A stretch of 64,000 bases of DNA from Pseudomonas sp. L5B5 (GCF_020520285.1 NZ_CP084742.1:2976001-3040000), one strand, 5' to 3'. Shown: positions 35,650 through 46,550, counted from the stretch's first letter. The notes: generated by a model from the letters alone, not told the origin. Numbers and translations are program-made.

Positions 35650-36585
35650 TCACTGGGCCTGGAGGCCGAATCCCAGGCGCGGAAAGTGCACATGCACCAC
35701 GCCGGCACGTGGGTCCTCGCGGCGCAGAATCAACTCCTCGCTCCCGGCAAACAGCAACTCCCCGGCCACCGGGTCGACCCCATAGTCGGTCGCGGCAATC
35801 ACCACCAGCTGGCCTGCCTTGAAACCGTTGGGATCAACGAACGCCTCCTGGGGCAGCGGTGCCGGAGTTGCACTGCGCGCAACCTCCAGGGCCTCCTCTG
35901 CACTCATCTCGCTGCAGGCACCGTGGCCAAAGCCCAGTACCCGAGCCAGCCAGGCGGCCACAGCCGGGTAGTCGTCCACCAGCGGCGCAGTCACCGGGGT
36001 GCCCTTGAGGAACCACAGGGGGTGGGCCATGGCGATGTCGGCGATCGACGGCTGGCCAAACAGGAAGTCCCCCGGCTCGCGCTGCAACTGCTGCTCCAGG
36101 CGTGCCATGAAGGTCGGCCACTGGTGCTTGGCCTGCTCCAGCGGCACCCGGCGGGCACTGCCGCCACTGAACAGCCCGGCACGGTCGGCCATGAACGCCT
36201 TGACCGCCTCCGGCGGCAGCTTGCCAAAGCGCACCGCAGCCGATTCAGGCTGGAACACCAGGGTCACCGCATGCTGGAACACCGTCGAATCGGCCCAGGC
36301 AGCGAAGGTTGCGCTGGTCAGCTCCTGGCCTTCGGGAAACAGCGCGGGGCTGGCTTTTTCCTGCTCCAGGCGTCGGGCAATCATTGCCGTGTCGCAATAG
36401 ATATCGGCACCGATCTGCAGGACCGGGGTCTTGCGATAGCCGCCTGTCAATGCGGTCAGGTCGGGCTTGGGCATCACCGGGGCGATCTTCACCGAGCGCC
36501 AGGACAGGCCCTTGAAGCCCAGCAGCAAGCGGGCTTTCTCCGCAAAGGGTGAGGTGGAGTAGTGATGAAGGATCAGCTCTGACAT
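35650..36585 (-). CDS. Glutathione S-transferase family protein with C-terminal extension
   Basis: A 311-residue protein. The N-terminal thioredoxin-like domain begins MSELILHHYSTSPFAEKARLLLGFKGLSW and has the GSH-site segment GYRKTPVLQIGADIYCDTAMIARRLE. A helical GST C-domain follows (QPSIADIAMAHPLWFLKGT). Typical GSTs have about 210 residues; the last 70 or so here (GFKAGQLVVIAATDYGVDPVAGELLFAG...) look beta-rich and lie beyond the GST fold. The start is ATG 36585, from the conserved N terminus. Substrate unknown. Confidence 0.85.
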   Translation of the reverse strand: MSELILHHYSTSPFAEKARLLLGFKGLSWRSVKIAPVMPKPDLTALTGGYRKTPVLQIGADIYCDTAMIARRLEQEKASPALFPEGQELTSATFAAWADSTVFQHAVTLVFQPESAAVRFGKLPPEAVKAFMADRAGLFSGGSARRVPLEQAKHQWPTFMARLEQQLQREPGDFLFGQPSIADIAMAHPLWFLKGTPVTAPLVDDYPAVAAWLARVLGFGHGACSEMSAEEALEVARSATPAPLPQEAFVDPNGFKAGQLVVIAATDYGVDPVAGELLFAGSEELILRREDPRAGVVHVHFPRLGFGLQAQ

Positions 36586-36673
36586 ACCAGGCTCCGCCAT
36601 GAGAAAAAGAGACTTGAGCTTAGCGCGCAATCGGCAGGCAGCCTACCGGCCCGGCCTGATGACCCGCCATCAG

Positions 36674-37012
36674 TCAGGCTGATGGTAGTGATACTGCACT
36701 CGCCACCAGGCACTCCTTGGCGCTCTTCTTGAGCTTCTTGATCAGGCGCTCCTGGCGCAAGGCCTCGCTCCTGTCGCGGCAAGCCTCGGTATACACCAGC
36801 GCGACGGCCGGGCTGGAAAGAAAGAACCGCGCACCCTTGCCACTCTGGTGCTTGGCAAAACGTCGTTGCGGGTCGTCGCTGATACCGCAGTACAAGGCAC
36901 CATTGGCCGCTCGCACCAGGTAGACGAACCAGGGTTTGCTGGCTGGCACCGACACGGCGCTGGAGGACAAGGCAGGACTGGTCACGAAAGGTATCGGGCT
37001 TGTGGATGACAA
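36674..37012 (-). CDS. GIY-YIG nuclease family protein (UPF0213/YhbQ type)
   Basis: A 112-residue protein. After a Ser/Ala/Pro-rich start of about 25 residues comes the GIY-YIG domain ([36 protein letters not shown]), with the Arg of RRFAKH and Glu in [12 protein letters not shown]. Family members such as E. coli YhbQ are stand-alone domains suggested to nick damaged DNA. The first ATG is used; a shorter form starting closer to the domain is possible. Confidence 0.88.
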   Translation of the reverse strand: MSSTSPIPFVTSPALSSSAVSVPASKPWFVYLVRAANGALYCGISDDPQRRFAKHQSGKGARFFLSSPAVALVYTEACRDRSEALRQERLIKKLKKSAKECLVASAVSLPSA

Positions 37013-37038
37013 GCCGCGATCTTAGCAGAGGATGGCTT

Positions 37039-37509
37039 TCAGCGACCGTTCTGGAATGCCTTCAGGCCCTTGCGTGCCTGGGTGCGAACGGCATTCTTCA
37101 CCAGTGGCGTCCAGCCCAGCAGCAGGCCCTTGGCCCCCAGGGCCTGGCGCGCCCAGCGCCACATGGAGAAATGATCGTGGTGTTCGCAGATCTTGCCGTC
37201 GCGAAACACGAAACGCGCCTGGATATCATTGACCACCGTGTTGCCGGTCTGGCTGAACAGGTAGGTGGCCACCCAGCGCGCACTGCCACTGCGCTCGTCG
37301 GCGCGCACCTGGTCGAAGGTCAGGGAAAAGTCCTTGGCCCGCGAGACCAGCATGCGCCACATGTCACCGGCCTCACGCCCACGCAACTCGCCGAACGCAG
37401 GATCGCTGAACACCACGTCCTCGGTATAGCAGGCGCTCATGGCCTCGGCATCCAGGCGCTGGAAGGCCTGGTAGAACTCGCTGATCAGGGCGCGATGGGC
37501 ATCACTCAT
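37039..37509 (-). CDS. NTF2/SnoaL-like protein
   Basis: A 156-residue protein of the NTF2-like cone fold: MSDAHRALISEFYQAFQRLDAEAMSACYTEDVVFSDPAFGELRG is the characteristic helix-loop-strand opening, followed by WVATYLFSQTGNTVVNDIQARFVFRDGKICEHHDHFSMWRW. Such proteins include isomerases, hydratases and ligand-binding proteins of unknown role; no specific activity can be assigned. It stands alone between the GIY-YIG gene and a long palindrome upstream. Confidence 0.85.
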   Translation of the reverse strand: MSDAHRALISEFYQAFQRLDAEAMSACYTEDVVFSDPAFGELRGREAGDMWRMLVSRAKDFSLTFDQVRADERSGSARWVATYLFSQTGNTVVNDIQARFVFRDGKICEHHDHFSMWRWARQALGAKGLLLGWTPLVKNAVRTQARKGLKAFQNGR

Positions 37510-37565
37510 GAAAGGACTCCGCAAGGGTGGACAGTGCCAGCACGATAATCCGCAACCTGCTGGAA

Positions 37566-37600
37566 CACTACCGGCATTTACCGTGCAAATACCGGTAGTG
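37566..37600. repeat. 35-bp imperfect palindrome
   Basis: CACTACCGG (37566-37574) pairs with CCGGTAGTG (37592-37600), and after one mismatch ATTT (37576-37579) pairs with AAAT (37587-37590). It lies seven bases past the MFS stop and 57 bp before the NTF2-like start. It could be a terminator (no T-run) or an operator for the NTF2-like gene. Confidence 0.6.
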
Positions 37601-37607
37601 AGCCCCT

Positions 37608-38879
37608 TCAGATCCTTTCGCTCTGTACTTGCACGTACAGCGCGCGACCGGCGCCCAGGCCCGCGATGATCGCACCGCCCCCCAGCACCGCGAAGATCCA
37701 GCCCACCGCGTTCCAGCCACCGGTCCAGTCGTGCACCAGGCCTACCGCGAACGGCCCCATGGATGCCAGGGTGTAACCGATCCCCTGAGCCATACTCGAC
37801 AGGTTGGCCGCCACGTGGGTATCGCGCGAGCGCAGCACGATCAGGGTCAGGGCCAGGCTGAACGTGCCACCCTGCCCCAGGCCCAGCAGGATCGCCCAGC
37901 CCCACAGGCCATCCAGCGGCGCGTACAGGCAACCGAACAGGCCACCCAGGGTCATCAGCATGACGATCACGATGGCCAGGCGCTGGTCCCTGCCCCGAGT
38001 CGCCAGCCAGGGGGCGGCCAGGGAACTGACCAGTTGCACGATCACCGAGCCCGACAGCACCAGGCCCGCCTGGGTCGGGCTCAGCCCGCGGCCGATCAGG
38101 ATCGACGGCAGCCAGCCGAACACGATATAGGCCAGGGAAGACTGCAGGCCCATGTACAGGGTCACCTGCCAGGCCAGGCGATCACGCAGCAAACCACGGA
38201 CGCGAAAGGCCACATGATGGGCACCGTGCTTCTGCCCGACCTGGGGCAGCCAGAACAGCCCCGCTACCAGCGCCGGCACCACCCAGAAACCCAGGCCCAT
38301 GGCCCAGCTCTCGCCGAGGGCATGGCTCAGGGGCACGCTGGCCCCGGCCGCCATGGCGGCCCCCAGGCACAGGGCCATGGTGTAGACCCCGGTCATGGTC
38401 CCGGCGTGGCGAGCGAAATCGCGCTTGACGATACCCGGCAGCAGCACGCCGATCACACCGATGCTGGCCCCCGCCAGGATGCTCCCGGCAAACAGCCCGG
38501 ACTCACCGAAGGAACTGCGCAGCACAATGCCCAGGGCCAGGGTCAGCAAGATCCCCAGCACCACCCGCTCGGCGCCGAAACGCCGGGCCAGTATGGGAGC
38601 CAGTGGTGCGAACAACCCCAGGCACAACACCGGCAAGGTGGTCAGCAGGCCGGCCTTGGCTGCGGACAAGCCCAAGTGCTGCGACACGTCACTGAGCAGT
38701 GGCGCCATGCTCGACAACGCAGGGCGCAGGTTCAGGGCCACCAGGATCAACCCCAGCAGCAACAGCCAGGGCCGATGCAACGCAGGAGGCGCCTGTTGCA
38801 CTTCTTCGTCGTCGGCCTCGGCGTCGATCAGCAGTTCCGGGGGCGGTGTGGTGTGGGCAGGTGCCTGGTGGTTGGACAT
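37608..38879 (-). CDS. MFS transporter, CynX/NimT family
   Basis: A 423-residue transporter with a hydrophilic N-terminal tail of about 38 residues (MSNHQAPAHTTPPPELLIDAEADDEEVQQAP) and twelve predicted transmembrane helices. The first helix region, LILVALNLRPALSSMAPLLSDV, with the N-L-R-P motif, is typical of the CynX/NimT branch (cyanate, 2-nitroimidazole exporters). It is preceded 14 bp upstream on the same strand by a FadR-type regulator, which probably controls it. Substrate unknown. Confidence 0.88.
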   Translation of the reverse strand: MSNHQAPAHTTPPPELLIDAEADDEEVQQAPPALHRPWLLLLGLILVALNLRPALSSMAPLLSDVSQHLGLSAAKAGLLTTLPVLCLGLFAPLAPILARRFGAERVVLGILLTLALGIVLRSSFGESGLFAGSILAGASIGVIGVLLPGIVKRDFARHAGTMTGVYTMALCLGAAMAAGASVPLSHALGESWAMGLGFWVVPALVAGLFWLPQVGQKHGAHHVAFRVRGLLRDRLAWQVTLYMGLQSSLAYIVFGWLPSILIGRGLSPTQAGLVLSGSVIVQLVSSLAAPWLATRGRDQRLAIVIVMLMTLGGLFGCLYAPLDGLWGWAILLGLGQGGTFSLALTLIVLRSRDTHVAANLSSMAQGIGYTLASMGPFAVGLVHDWTGGWNAVGWIFAVLGGGAIIAGLGAGRALYVQVQSERI

Positions 38880-38893
38880 GGTCGATCTCGGCT

Positions 38894-39553
38894 TCAGGAT
38901 TCGTTGATCAGCTGGAGGGAAATGCGCTTGGCCCTCTCGGGGTCGCCTTGCTCGATGGCATCGAGCAAATGCTGGTGCAGGTCGAAGACGTCCTGGCGGC
39001 CCGGGCTGAGGGTCAGGGTCTGGCGCAACTGGGCCCCGACCACGCTGGAGAAATAGCGGTACAGCTGGCTGAGGGTCGGATTGTGCGCGGCATCCACCAG
39101 ACGTTGGTGAAACACCAGGTCGCAGGCGATGTAGCACTCCAGGTCGCCATGGAAGTGGCCGCCGCTGTCACGCAGGGCGACCTTCAGCTCTTGCAGGTCC
39201 TGTTCGGTGCGGCGCAGCGCCGCCAGGCCGACCGCTTCCACTTCGAGGATCTGCCGGGTTTCCCGCGCCTGCTCCAGGGAGCACTGCGCCAAGGCCTGGA
39301 GCATGTCCAGGGGATCGGCGACGGCCCGCAGGTAGCTACCGTCGCCCTGACGGATCTCGATCAACCCGGAAAAGGCCAGGACCCGCATCGCCTCGCGCAC
39401 GGTGTTGCGGCTGATCCCCAGTTCGGCAGCCAGTTCCGGCTCGGTGGGCAGGCGCTGGCCGATCGTCCAGGCGCCCTGGGTGATTCGCAGGCGCAGTTGC
39501 TCCAGGGCCTGGTCGACCAGGGAGCGCTTGATCAAAGGGGACATTTCACTCAT
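38894..39553 (-). CDS. FadR/GntR-family transcriptional regulator
   Basis: A 219-residue regulator. Residues about 10-75 form the GntR winged HTH (LVDQALEQLRLRITQGAWTIGQRLPTEPELAAELGISRNTVREAMRVL). Residues about 90-210 form an FCD domain (RQILEVEAVGLAALRR; DLVFHQRLVDAAHN; HQHLLDAIEQGD). The ATG at 39553 is chosen over a GTG three codons upstream. A perfect 19-bp palindrome lies just upstream of the start and is the obvious operator. It probably controls itself and the MFS gene 14 bp downstream. Confidence 0.9.
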   Translation of the reverse strand: MSEMSPLIKRSLVDQALEQLRLRITQGAWTIGQRLPTEPELAAELGISRNTVREAMRVLAFSGLIEIRQGDGSYLRAVADPLDMLQALAQCSLEQARETRQILEVEAVGLAALRRTEQDLQELKVALRDSGGHFHGDLECYIACDLVFHQRLVDAAHNPTLSQLYRYFSSVVGAQLRQTLTLSPGRQDVFDLHQHLLDAIEQGDPERAKRISLQLINES

Positions 39554-39567
39554 GGCATTCACTCATA

Positions 39568-39586
39568 TCATCCAATCATTGGATGA
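39568..39586. promoter_or_regulatory. Perfect 19-bp palindrome, probable operator of the FadR-type regulator
   Basis: TCATCCAATCATTGGATGA: nine-base perfect arms around a central C, 14 bp upstream of the regulator's ATG and about 110 bp upstream of the divergent MqsA-like gene. FCD-type GntR regulators usually bind short palindromes at such positions; the site could serve both directions. Confidence 0.75.
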
Positions 39587-39697
39587 ATTATCCGACATGG
39601 TATTCAGGGTTTTCTCGGAGTTCAACGCTTTAAGTCTGGGACTGGCACTTTTGCCTTCATCAGCGCCTTGACAAAAAACCCTCAAGGAGAGGGAAAC

Positions 39698-40177
39698 ATG
39701 AAACGACAATGCTCCAGTTGTGGTGCCCCGAACGGCATGCACCCGTTCAGCCAGCGCAGCGAGACCATCGACTTCCGGCACATGGTGCACGAACTCCAGG
39801 ACTTGTCTGGTTGGGAATGCCAGGTATGCGGTGAAGCCGAGTTCGATGCACAGAGTGCAGAGCGTCATGCCAAGGCCGGTGACCAATTGATCGCAGACTA
39901 CCGACAGATCGTGGCGCAACAGATGAAACGCATTCGCCGCAAACTGCACTTGTCGCAGAAAGAAGCGGTCAAGCTGCTTTCCGGCGGCGGGCACAATGCG
40001 TTTTCCCGCTACGAGCGCGCGGAGGTCAGCCCGCCGCAACCGCTGTACCTGCTGATGCGCCTGCTGGATCATCAGCCACAGTTGATGGAGCTGATACGCG
40101 AACTGAGCCAGCCCGAAGCGGTCCCGCCAGCTCAGGACGTCGGATCGCCCGCAGCACTGCAAGCGACAGGCAATTGA
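39698..40177 (+). CDS. MqsA-type antitoxin/regulator without a toxin gene
   Basis: A 159-residue protein. The N-terminal zinc site has CxxC pairs at Cys5/Cys8 (CSSC) and Cys41/Cys44 (CQVC). The C-terminal XRE-type HTH is IRRKLHLSQKEAVKLLSGGGHNAFSRYERAEVSPPQPLYLLMRLLDHQP, closely like E. coli MqsA (QKEAS...GGVNAFSRYE). A GGAGAGGG site precedes the ATG. There is no room for an MqsR toxin upstream (111 bp to the palindrome), and the next gene is an esterase. It may therefore be a solitary transcription regulator. Confidence 0.88.
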   Translation: MKRQCSSCGAPNGMHPFSQRSETIDFRHMVHELQDLSGWECQVCGEAEFDAQSAERHAKAGDQLIADYRQIVAQQMKRIRRKLHLSQKEAVKLLSGGGHNAFSRYERAEVSPPQPLYLLMRLLDHQPQLMELIRELSQPEAVPPAQDVGSPAALQATGN

Positions 40178-40274
40178 AGCACCAGGTCGTGGGGCCGGGT
40201 GCTTTCCTCGCCGAGTCCGAATAAACCGGACATGGCAGCAACCAACTGTCCCCAGGTCGGCCCCAGCCTGTTAG

Positions 40275-41096
<822 letters not shown>

Positions 41097-41193
41097 AAAA
41101 ACCACCTGCCGCGCCCCCTGCGAGCAACAGACTACGCCGCGCCCGATTCTTGCATTACACTGGCCGGCGTACATTCCTTAACCAATTGATGAG

Positions 41194-42690
41194 ATGACCG
41201 TGCTCAAAGCACTCAAGAAAATCTTCGGTAAAAGCGAGGCTGAGCCGCTCGCGCCAAGCCCCAGTGCCCCCTCCCCCAGTTCCAGCAGCCGCATCGACGG
41301 CCGTCAGGCACCACGGAATGCACCCGCTACCGCAGCTAAAAAAGAACCGGTGAACACACCGGCCGCCCCCGCCGCTCCCAAAGCACCACGCCAGGAGAAG
41401 CCCAGGGCCGAGCAAGCCAAACCTGAACAACCACGTCGCCCACGCGCGCCGAAACCGCCGGTCAGCACCTGGAAACTCGAAGACTTCGTGGTCGAGCCCC
41501 AGGAAGGCAAGACCCGCTTCCATGACTTCAAGCTCTCGCCGGAACTGATGCACGCCATCCAGGACCTGGGCTTTCCTTATTGCACGCCGATCCAGGCCCA
41601 GGTGCTGGGCTTCACCCTGGCGGGCAAGGACGCCATCGGCCGCGCCCAGACCGGTACCGGCAAGACCGCGGCATTCCTGGTCTCGATCATCACCCAGTTG
41701 CTGCAGACCCCGCCGCCCAAGGAACGCTACATGGGCGAACCGCGGGCCCTGATCATCGCCCCGACCCGGGAGCTGGTGGTGCAGATCGCCAAGGACGCCG
41801 CGGCACTGACCAAGTACACCGGCCTGAACGTGATGACCTTCGTCGGCGGCATGGATTTCGACAAGCAGCTCAAGCAGCTCGAAGCGCGCCATTGCGACAT
41901 TCTGGTGGCCACTCCCGGTCGCCTGCTGGACTTCAACCAGCGCGGTGACGTGCACCTGGACATGGTCGAGGTGATGGTGCTGGACGAAGCCGACCGCATG
42001 CTCGACATGGGCTTCATCCCCCAGGTGCGGCAGATCATTCGCCAGACCCCGCCCAAGAGCGAACGCCAGACCCTGCTGTTCTCCGCAACCTTCACCGAAG
42101 ATGTGATGAACCTGGCCAAGCAATGGACCACCGACCCTGCGATCGTCGAGATCGAGGCCGAGAACGTCGCCAACGCCAACGTCGAGCAGCACATCTATGC
42201 CGTGGCCGGCGCCGACAAGTACAAGCTGCTGTACAACCTGGTGAACGACAATGGCTGGGAGCGGGTGATGGTCTTCGCCAACCGCAAGGACGAAGTCCGA
42301 CGCATCGAGGAACGCCTGGTGCGCGATGGCGTCAACGCCGCCCAGCTGTCCGGCGATGTGCCACAGCACAAGCGAATCAAGACCCTGGAAGGCTTCCGCG
42401 AAGGCAAGATCCGGGTCCTGGTGGCCACTGACGTGGCCGGCCGCGGCATCCACATCGACGGCATCAGCCACGTGATCAACTTCACCCTGCCGGAAGTCCC
42501 GGACGACTACGTGCACCGTATCGGCCGCACTGGCCGGGCCGGCGCCGACGGCGTGTCCATCAGCTTCGCCGGTGAAGACGACTCCTACCAGTTGCCGGCG
42601 ATCGAAGAACTGCTGGGCCGCAAGATCAGTTGCGAAATGCCGCCCACCGAGCTGCTGCGCGCCGTGGAGCGCAAGCGCCCTCAAGCCTGA
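41194..42690 (+). CDS. rhlB: DEAD-box ATP-dependent RNA helicase RhlB
   Basis: A 498-residue RNA helicase that in gamma-proteobacteria works with the RNase E degradosome. Residues 10-90 are a low-complexity Pro/Ala/Lys-rich extension (residues such as [20 protein letters not shown]). The helicase core follows: Q motif [11 protein letters not shown], Walker [21 protein letters not shown] in [16 protein letters not shown] in FSATFTED, and [13 protein letters not shown] 41194 is used; a GTG two codons later would barely change the product. Confidence 0.94.
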   Translation: MTVLKALKKIFGKSEAEPLAPSPSAPSPSSSSRIDGRQAPRNAPATAAKKEPVNTPAAPAAPKAPRQEKPRAEQAKPEQPRRPRAPKPPVSTWKLEDFVVEPQEGKTRFHDFKLSPELMHAIQDLGFPYCTPIQAQVLGFTLAGKDAIGRAQTGTGKTAAFLVSIITQLLQTPPPKERYMGEPRALIIAPTRELVVQIAKDAAALTKYTGLNVMTFVGGMDFDKQLKQLEARHCDILVATPGRLLDFNQRGDVHLDMVEVMVLDEADRMLDMGFIPQVRQIIRQTPPKSERQTLLFSATFTEDVMNLAKQWTTDPAIVEIEAENVANANVEQHIYAVAGADKYKLLYNLVNDNGWERVMVFANRKDEVRRIEERLVRDGVNAAQLSGDVPQHKRIKTLEGFREGKIRVLVATDVAGRGIHIDGISHVINFTLPEVPDDYVHRIGRTGRAGADGVSISFAGEDDSYQLPAIEELLGRKISCEMPPTELLRAVERKRPQA

Positions 42691-42716
42691 GTCCAAGCGG
42701 ACCTGGCCAAGCAAAG

Positions 42717-42743
42717 ACGCAGCCCTGGGGCTGCGTTTTTTTT
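42717..42743 (+). terminator. Rho-independent terminator after rhlB
   Basis: ACGCAGCCC pairs with GGGCTGCGT and is followed by eight Ts, starting 27 bases after the rhlB stop. It separates rhlB from the dau promoter. Confidence 0.95.
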
Positions 42744-42753
42744 CGCCTGGATA

Positions 42754-42785
42754 TTGCTCGATTAAACTAAAAGTCCATAATGGAC
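42754..42785 (+). promoter_or_regulatory. dauBAR promoter with overlapping palindromic operator
   Basis: TTGCTC (42754-42759), 16 bases, CATAAT (42776-42781) forms a plausible sigma-70 promoter. The perfect palindrome GTCCATAATGGAC (42773-42785) covers the -10. An almost identical sequence lies upstream of the binding-protein gene at 46551. DauR is the likely binder. Confidence 0.65.
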
Positions 42786-42814
42786 AAATAAGTTTATAAA
42801 AACGGAGCCCTCGC

Positions 42815-43768
42815 ATGTCCAGCATGCCTTTCGTGATTGCCCAGCCCCAGGCCCGCCAGTTGCTCGAACAACTCGACGTGCCCCAGATCCTGCGCAAGCT
42901 GTTCCGTGACCTGGCCGCCGGGCTGGCCGTGCAACCGCCGCAACAGCTGGTGGAATTCCCCCAGGGCGCCGGGGACTTCATCAACTTCCAGGGCGTGCTG
43001 GCCGAAGACCGGGTCTACGGGGTCAAGACCTCTCCCTACATCGTGCGTACCCAAGGCCCGCTAGTCACCGCCTGGACCCTGCTGATGTCCATGGATAGCG
43101 GCCAGCCCCTGTTGCTGTGCGACGCCGCAGAACTGACCATCGCTCGTACCGCAGCCACCACCGCAGTGGCCGTCGATGCCCTGGCCGGCCCTAGCGTCCG
43201 GCGCCTGACGATTATCGGCAGCGGCCCGGTGGCCCTGGCCCACCTGCACTACATCAAGGACCTACGCCCCTGGCAGGACATCCGCCTGCACTCCCCCAGC
43301 CTGGCGCAGCGGTCTGCTGCAGAGCGCGCGCGCCTGCAAGCCCTCGACCCGCGCCTGGCGCTCGTCGACCAGTGCGAGGCGGCCCTGGAGCAAGCGGACG
43401 TGATCCTGCTTTGCACCTCGTCCGCCGGGCCGGTGATCGATCCGCGCAAGCTCGAGCGGCCCGCGCTGATCACCTCCATCAGCACCAATGCACCACGGGC
43501 CCACGAAGTGCCGCCCGCCGCCTTGCCGGAGATGCAGGTGTACTGCGACTATCGCCGCACCACTCCGGGCGCGGCCGGCGACATGCTGATCGCCAGCCAG
43601 CAGCACGGCTGGGACAGTGGGGCGATTGTCGGTGACCTGCCGGAACTGCTCAGTGGCCAGGCCCAACTGCCCAGCGGCGAGCGCCACGTGTTCTTCCGCT
43701 CCATCGGCCTGGGCCTGGAAGACATCGCCCTGGCTAACGCCCTGTACCACTTGCGCCGCCAGCAATAA
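42815..43768 (+). CDS. dauB: Anabolic L-arginine dehydrogenase (ornithine cyclodeaminase/mu-crystallin family)
   Basis: DauB reduces 2-ketoarginine to L-arginine with NAD(P)H, completing the D- to L-arginine conversion begun by DauA. The 317-residue protein has the ornithine-cyclodeaminase fold: GVKTSPYIVRTQGPLVTAWTLLMSMDSGQPLLLCDAAELTIARTAATTAVAVD, followed by the dinucleotide motif IIGSGPVALAHLHYI and CTSSAGPVIDP. Identification rests on family plus position: it is directly before dauA and dauR, as in P. aeruginosa. A CGGAG site precedes the ATG. Confidence 0.9.
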   Translation: MSSMPFVIAQPQARQLLEQLDVPQILRKLFRDLAAGLAVQPPQQLVEFPQGAGDFINFQGVLAEDRVYGVKTSPYIVRTQGPLVTAWTLLMSMDSGQPLLLCDAAELTIARTAATTAVAVDALAGPSVRRLTIIGSGPVALAHLHYIKDLRPWQDIRLHSPSLAQRSAAERARLQALDPRLALVDQCEAALEQADVILLCTSSAGPVIDPRKLERPALITSISTNAPRAHEVPPAALPEMQVYCDYRRTTPGAAGDMLIASQQHGWDSGAIVGDLPELLSGQAQLPSGERHVFFRSIGLGLEDIALANALYHLRRQQ

Positions 43769-44929
<1,161 letters not shown>

Positions 44930-45015
44930 TGCCCCGGGATGACGCGCCCGGACGATTGCGGCACACTCCCAGCGCCCGCCAGCGGCGGGCGCCGAAGCCG
45001 CCAGGAGTACCACCC

Positions 45016-45645
45016 ATGACCACACCCGCAAAGGATCCTGCCCTGGACAATTTCCGGGCGATCGCCGACGCCATTGCCACCCTGTTCTTCCCCCACGCCG
45101 AAGTGGTACTCCACGACCTGCGCACCCAGAAGATCGACTACATCGCCAACAACCTGTCCAAACGCGAAGTGGGCGACGACGCGGCCCTGGAAGACATGCT
45201 CAGTGGCGACAGCGATGAACGGAACATCGGCCCCTACGAAAAACTCAACTGGGACGGACAGAAGATCCGCAGCCTGAGCACCGTGCTGCGCGACGCCAAA
45301 GGCCAGCCACTGGCGGTGCTGTGCATCAACCTGAATATCTCGCTGTTCGAGAATGCCAAGGCCGCGCTGGATCTGTTCCTGTCTCCAAGCAAGCTGATCC
45401 CCCAGCCCGACTCACTGTTTCGCGATGACTGGCAGGAGCGGATCAACACCTTCCTGCACAACTGGCTGCGCGAGCGCCAGCTGGGCCTGAACCTGCTGAC
45501 CCGCGACCACAAGCGCGAACTGGTGCTGGCGTTGCACGCCGAAGGCGCCTTCAAGGGCAAGAGCGCCGCCAACTATGTGGCCAACGTGCTGAACATGGGC
45601 CGCGCTACGGTGTACAAGCACCTCAAGGAACTCAAGGAGCAGTGA
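45016..45645 (+). CDS. dauR: Transcriptional regulator of D-arginine use (YheO-like PAS + HTH)
   Basis: A 209-residue DNA-binding protein. Residues about 10-125 are a YheO-like PAS domain (NFRAIADAIATLFFPHAEVVLHDL; LSTVLRDAKGQPLAVLCINLNISLF). Residues about 160-205 are an HTH (LTRDHKRELVLALHAEGAFKGKSAANYVANVLNMGRATVYKHLKEL). The ATG at 45016 has a CAGGAG site; an in-frame start at the dauA stop would add 29 non-conserved residues. Its third place in the dauBA operon supports the name DauR. Confidence 0.93.
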   Translation: MTTPAKDPALDNFRAIADAIATLFFPHAEVVLHDLRTQKIDYIANNLSKREVGDDAALEDMLSGDSDERNIGPYEKLNWDGQKIRSLSTVLRDAKGQPLAVLCINLNISLFENAKAALDLFLSPSKLIPQPDSLFRDDWQERINTFLHNWLRERQLGLNLLTRDHKRELVLALHAEGAFKGKSAANYVANVLNMGRATVYKHLKELKEQ

Positions 45646-45648
45646 TCC

Positions 45649-45686
45649 TTGGCGAGCGACCGCCCCAGGGTGCGATCGCTCGCCAA
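45649..45686. terminator. Hairpin between convergent dauR and the binding-protein gene
   Basis: TTGGCGAGCGA (45649-45659) pairs perfectly with TCGCTCGCCAA (45676-45686). The wording is also REP-like. It is placed to end both convergent transcripts, though T-runs are lacking. Confidence 0.65.
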
Positions 45687-45696
45687 CGTCCCCGGA

Positions 45697-46473
45697 TCAA
45701 TCGCCGTAGATGTCCGACTTGAAATACTTGGCCTGGATCTTCTGGTACTCGCCATTGGCGCGGATGCCTTCGATGGCCTTGTTCAGCGCGCCCACCAGTT
45801 GCTCGTTGCCCTTGCGCACGGCAATCCCGGCTCCCTCGCCGACGTACTGCGGGTCCTTGAGCTCCGGGCCGACAAAGGCATAGTCGGCACCGCGCGGCAT
45901 CGACAGGAAATCCTCCAGCGGGATGGTGTCGGCGAAGATCGCGTCCAGCCGCCCGGCTGCCAGGTCCATGTAGATCTCTTCGTTGTTGCTATAGCGCGTC
46001 ACCTTGATGCCCTTGGGCTCCAGGACCTCGGTGGCGTAGCGATCGGTGGTGGTGGAACGCTGCACACCGATGGCCTTGCCCTTGAGGCTCTGGTACTGGT
46101 CATCCACCACCGCGCCTTTCTTCATCACCAGGCGCGAGGAGGTGAAGTAGTACCTGTGGGTGAAATCCACCGACTTGCGGCGCTCGGCGGTGATGGTCAT
46201 GGACGACAGCGCGGCATCGATCTTCTTCACCTTCAACGATGGGATCAGCCCGTCGAACTCTCCCTCGATCCACTCGCACTTGACTTGCATTTGCGCGCAC
46301 AGGGCATTGCCGATGTCGTAGTCGAAGCCACCGATCTTGCCTTCGGCAGTCTTGAAGGCGAACGGTGGATACGCGGCCTCGATCCCCAGGCGCAGGGTCT
46401 TCTCGGCGGCCGACAGCGAGGTGCACGCCAACAGGCCCAGGACCAGGCCACTGATGAGGGGAAGTCTTTTCAT
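45697..46473 (-). CDS. Periplasmic basic-amino-acid-type substrate-binding protein
   Basis: A 258-residue solute-binding protein (SBP_bac_3) of an ABC amino-acid importer. A signal peptide ([22 protein letters not shown]) precedes [37 protein letters not shown], with the Lys/Arg/Orn-type features YPPF and GFDYDI, and later [22 protein letters not shown] and ERRKSVDFT. No permease or ATPase gene accompanies it, so it may work with a transporter encoded elsewhere. A near copy of the dauB palindrome in its promoter suggests arginine-related control. Confidence 0.9.
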   Translation of the reverse strand: MKRLPLISGLVLGLLACTSLSAAEKTLRLGIEAAYPPFAFKTAEGKIGGFDYDIGNALCAQMQVKCEWIEGEFDGLIPSLKVKKIDAALSSMTITAERRKSVDFTHRYYFTSSRLVMKKGAVVDDQYQSLKGKAIGVQRSTTTDRYATEVLEPKGIKVTRYSNNEEIYMDLAAGRLDAIFADTIPLEDFLSMPRGADYAFVGPELKDPQYVGEGAGIAVRKGNEQLVGALNKAIEGIRANGEYQKIQAKYFKSDIYGD

Positions 46474-46550
46474 GTTCGTTCTCTCGCGAATTGTTGTTGG
46501 TCTGGCAGAAAGAAGAGGTGGAACGGACGACGCTATTATGTACTTACGAA

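Noticed and set aside
39587..39697. Remnant of an mqsR toxin before the MqsA-like gene
   Set aside because: The 111 bp show no similarity to MqsR that I can recognise in any frame.
45649..45686. Attachment site or mobile-element edge at the dauR hairpin
   Set aside because: It is a simple inverted repeat between convergent genes; no integrase, target duplication or composition change is nearby.
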